14,345 nt of DNA, from NCBI GenBank assembly GCA_900318545.1, contig ONLC01000018.1, forward strand, positions 1 through 14,345. The letters run 5' to 3'. Made by a program: the position numbers and the translations under genes. Within the stretch, counting starts at the first letter, position 1; the number at the start of each line of letters is the position of its first letter. The stretch comes from an uncultured Eubacteriales bacterium. Its GTDB lineage: Bacteria > Bacillota > Clostridia > Oscillospirales > Ruminococcaceae. The notes below the pieces were generated by a model. It made no database searches, was not told where the DNA came from, and saw only the letters and a list, made by a program, of their open reading frames with translations. This document shows positions 13,180 through 14,345 of the stretch, one piece after another.

Positions 13180-14304
13180 ATGGGAACAACTGATATTTCC
13201 AGAGACAAAATAATTATCCGAACCAGTGTTATAGGCATTATTGCGAATGCTTTTCTGGCAGGCTTCAAGGCTGTTATAGGGCTTTTATCAAACTCTATTG
13301 CTATTGTGCTTGATGCTGTAAACAACCTGTCCGATACAGCTTCCTCGATAATCACTATAGTCGGCACAAAGCTTGCAGGCAAGCCTGCCGACAGAAAGCA
13401 CCCCTTCGGGCACGGCAGAGTTGAGTATCTGACAGCACTGGTGATCGCTGTTATCGTGCTTTATGCGGGTCTTACCTCGCTGTCGGAGTCGATAAAGAAG
13501 ATAATCTCTCCTAAAACACCAAAGTATACGGCTGTTTCAATGATGATAATCGGGGTTGCGGTTGTTGTAAAGATAGTGCTCGGAACTTTTGTCAAGAAAA
13601 CAGGCGAAAGGGTAAACTCGGACTCGCTTATCAATTCGGGTAAGGACGCAATGCTTGACTCTGTTATCTCGGCTTCAACGCTTATAGCTGCTATAGTTTA
13701 CATTACAACTAAGGTTTCTCTTGAGGCATGGCTCGGTGCTGTTATCTCAATAGTTATCATAAAATCGGGTATTGATATGCTGAGAGAGACTATCTCACAG
13801 CTTCTCGGAGAAAGAGTCGATGCAGACCTTGCCAGAAACATAAAAAAGACCGTCAGGGAGTTTCCCGATGTGCTTGGCGTATATGACTTAGTCCTCCATA
13901 ATTACGGACCCGATTATTACAGCGGATCGCTGCACATCGAGATACCCGACACCTACAGCGCTGATATGATAGATGTTCTAAACCGTGCAATAACCGTTGC
14001 CGTGTTTGATAAGTACCACGTTATCCTTACGGCTATAGGCGTGTACTCAATGAACACGAAAAGCGAAAAGGCTGCTGAGGTCAAAGCTGCGATCGCAAAG
14101 ATAGTTTTCTCACATGAGCACGTTTTGCAGCTTCACGGCTTCTATCTTGATGAACAGCTTAAAAACATTCGGTTTGACATAATAATAAGCTTCGATGAGC
14201 CCGACAGAAATGCCCTCTATGAACATATAAAGAAGGACATAAACGAAGCCTACCCCGACTACACGCTTGAAATGGTGCTCGATACGGATTTCACGGAAAG
14301 CTAA
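13180..14304 (+). CDS. Cation diffusion facilitator (CDF) metal exporter with doubled cytoplasmic domain
   Basis: An integral membrane proton antiporter exporting divalent metal ions. The 374-aa protein begins with about six transmembrane helices (about 11-205). The CDF signature is clear: LDAVNNLSD in helix 2, HPFGHGRVEY (74-83) in the following loop, and KDAMLDS in helix 5. The inferred transport site is Asn48, Asp52, Asp156, Asp160; an N-D/D-D set, rather than the H-D or D-D pairs of zinc exporters, resembles that of manganese exporters of the MntE type, so Mn(II) is a reasonable but unproven guess. After the membrane part come a standard cytoplasmic fold (about 212-292, VYDLVLHNYGP) and a second, similar-sized module (about 297-370, LHGFYLDE...IRFDIIISF). 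Ribosome site GGGGAG 5 bases before ATG. It has its own promoter and terminator. Confidence 0.92.
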   Translation: MGTTDISRDKIIIRTSVIGIIANAFLAGFKAVIGLLSNSIAIVLDAVNNLSDTASSIITIVGTKLAGKPADRKHPFGHGRVEYLTALVIAVIVLYAGLTSLSESIKKIISPKTPKYTAVSMMIIGVAVVVKIVLGTFVKKTGERVNSDSLINSGKDAMLDSVISASTLIAAIVYITTKVSLEAWLGAVISIVIIKSGIDMLRETISQLLGERVDADLARNIKKTVREFPDVLGVYDLVLHNYGPDYYSGSLHIEIPDTYSADMIDVLNRAITVAVFDKYHVILTAIGVYSMNTKSEKAAEVKAAIAKIVFSHEHVLQLHGFYLDEQLKNIRFDIIISFDEPDRNALYEHIKKDINEAYPDYTLEMVLDTDFTES

Positions 14305-14308
14305 ACAA

Positions 14309-14337
14309 AAAACCTCCGCTGTATTGCGGAGGTTTTC
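14309..14337 (+). terminator. Rho-independent terminator of the cation efflux gene
   Basis: AAAACCTCCGC (14309-14319), loop TGTATT, GCGGAGGTTTT (14326-14336), an 11-bp perfect stem ending in a T-run, 5 bases after the stop. Its 3' arm and tail share 15 identical bases, CGGAGGTTTTCTTAT, with the hairpin upstream of the small secreted-protein gene. Confidence 0.92.
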
Positions 14338-14345
14338 TTATTCCG

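Noticed and set aside
13152..13382. Minus-strand frame over the start of the CDF gene
   Set aside because: Antisense to the transporter N-terminus and its ribosome site; mirror-image hydrophobic composition only.
1..14345. CRISPR arrays, insertion sequences, tRNA or rRNA genes, phage genes
   Set aside because: No regularly spaced repeats, transposase motifs, terminal inverted repeats, cloverleaf folds or phage proteins were seen in any region.

Overview
The window looks like chromosomal DNA from a low-to-moderate GC, strictly anaerobic Gram-positive bacterium, most likely a Ruminococcus-like member of the Oscillospiraceae/Clostridia. This is an inference from gene content: an AddB-type (not RecB-type) helicase-nuclease subunit, an oxygen-sensitive class III ribonucleotide reductase with its activase, a methionine synthase split into two polypeptides, textbook TTGACA-17-TATAAT promoters, strong GGAGG ribosome sites and lipobox/Sec signal peptides. 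There are no phage, IS, CRISPR, tRNA or rRNA signals; it reads as ordinary core chromosome with a few odd details.

Layout. 1-2424 (minus) is the N-terminal 808 residues of AddB, which runs off the left edge and has its own extended -10 promoter. 2540-7749 (minus) is a probable operon: asparagine synthase (asnB), a free-standing MetH reactivation-domain protein, a MetH lacking that domain, and a 71-residue predicted secreted protein. A hairpin that could be both the metH terminator and a cover for the next ribosome site precedes that last gene. 7941-8123 (plus) is a small single-pass membrane protein divergent from asnB and followed by a strong terminator. 8156-8392 is AT-rich with no gene. 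8450-11804 (minus) is nrdD - tandem-repeat lipoprotein - nrdG, driven from one promoter overlapped by candidate NrdR boxes. 12024-14304 (plus) is a radical SAM protein followed by a cation diffusion facilitator with its own consensus promoter and a final terminator.

How the genes fit together. The MetH pair reconstructs in trans what Escherichia coli does in one chain: methyl transfer to homocysteine on cobalamin, with AdoMet-dependent rescue of the oxidised cofactor. NrdD and NrdG make deoxyribonucleotides anaerobically, NrdG installing a glycyl radical on NrdD.

The most surprising observation is that this NrdD stops just where the glycyl-radical segment should begin. The catalytic barrel cysteines, the zinc-site cysteines and the activase gene are intact, but no Arg-x-x-Gly-Tyr radical motif is visible in any reading frame. 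Other points worth a look are the two-repeat lipoprotein wedged between nrdD and nrdG, an AddB whose Walker A loop is lost, a perfect ATTGTATACAAT palindrome in the radical SAM gene leader, and the small secreted protein whose ribosome site lies inside a terminator-like hairpin.
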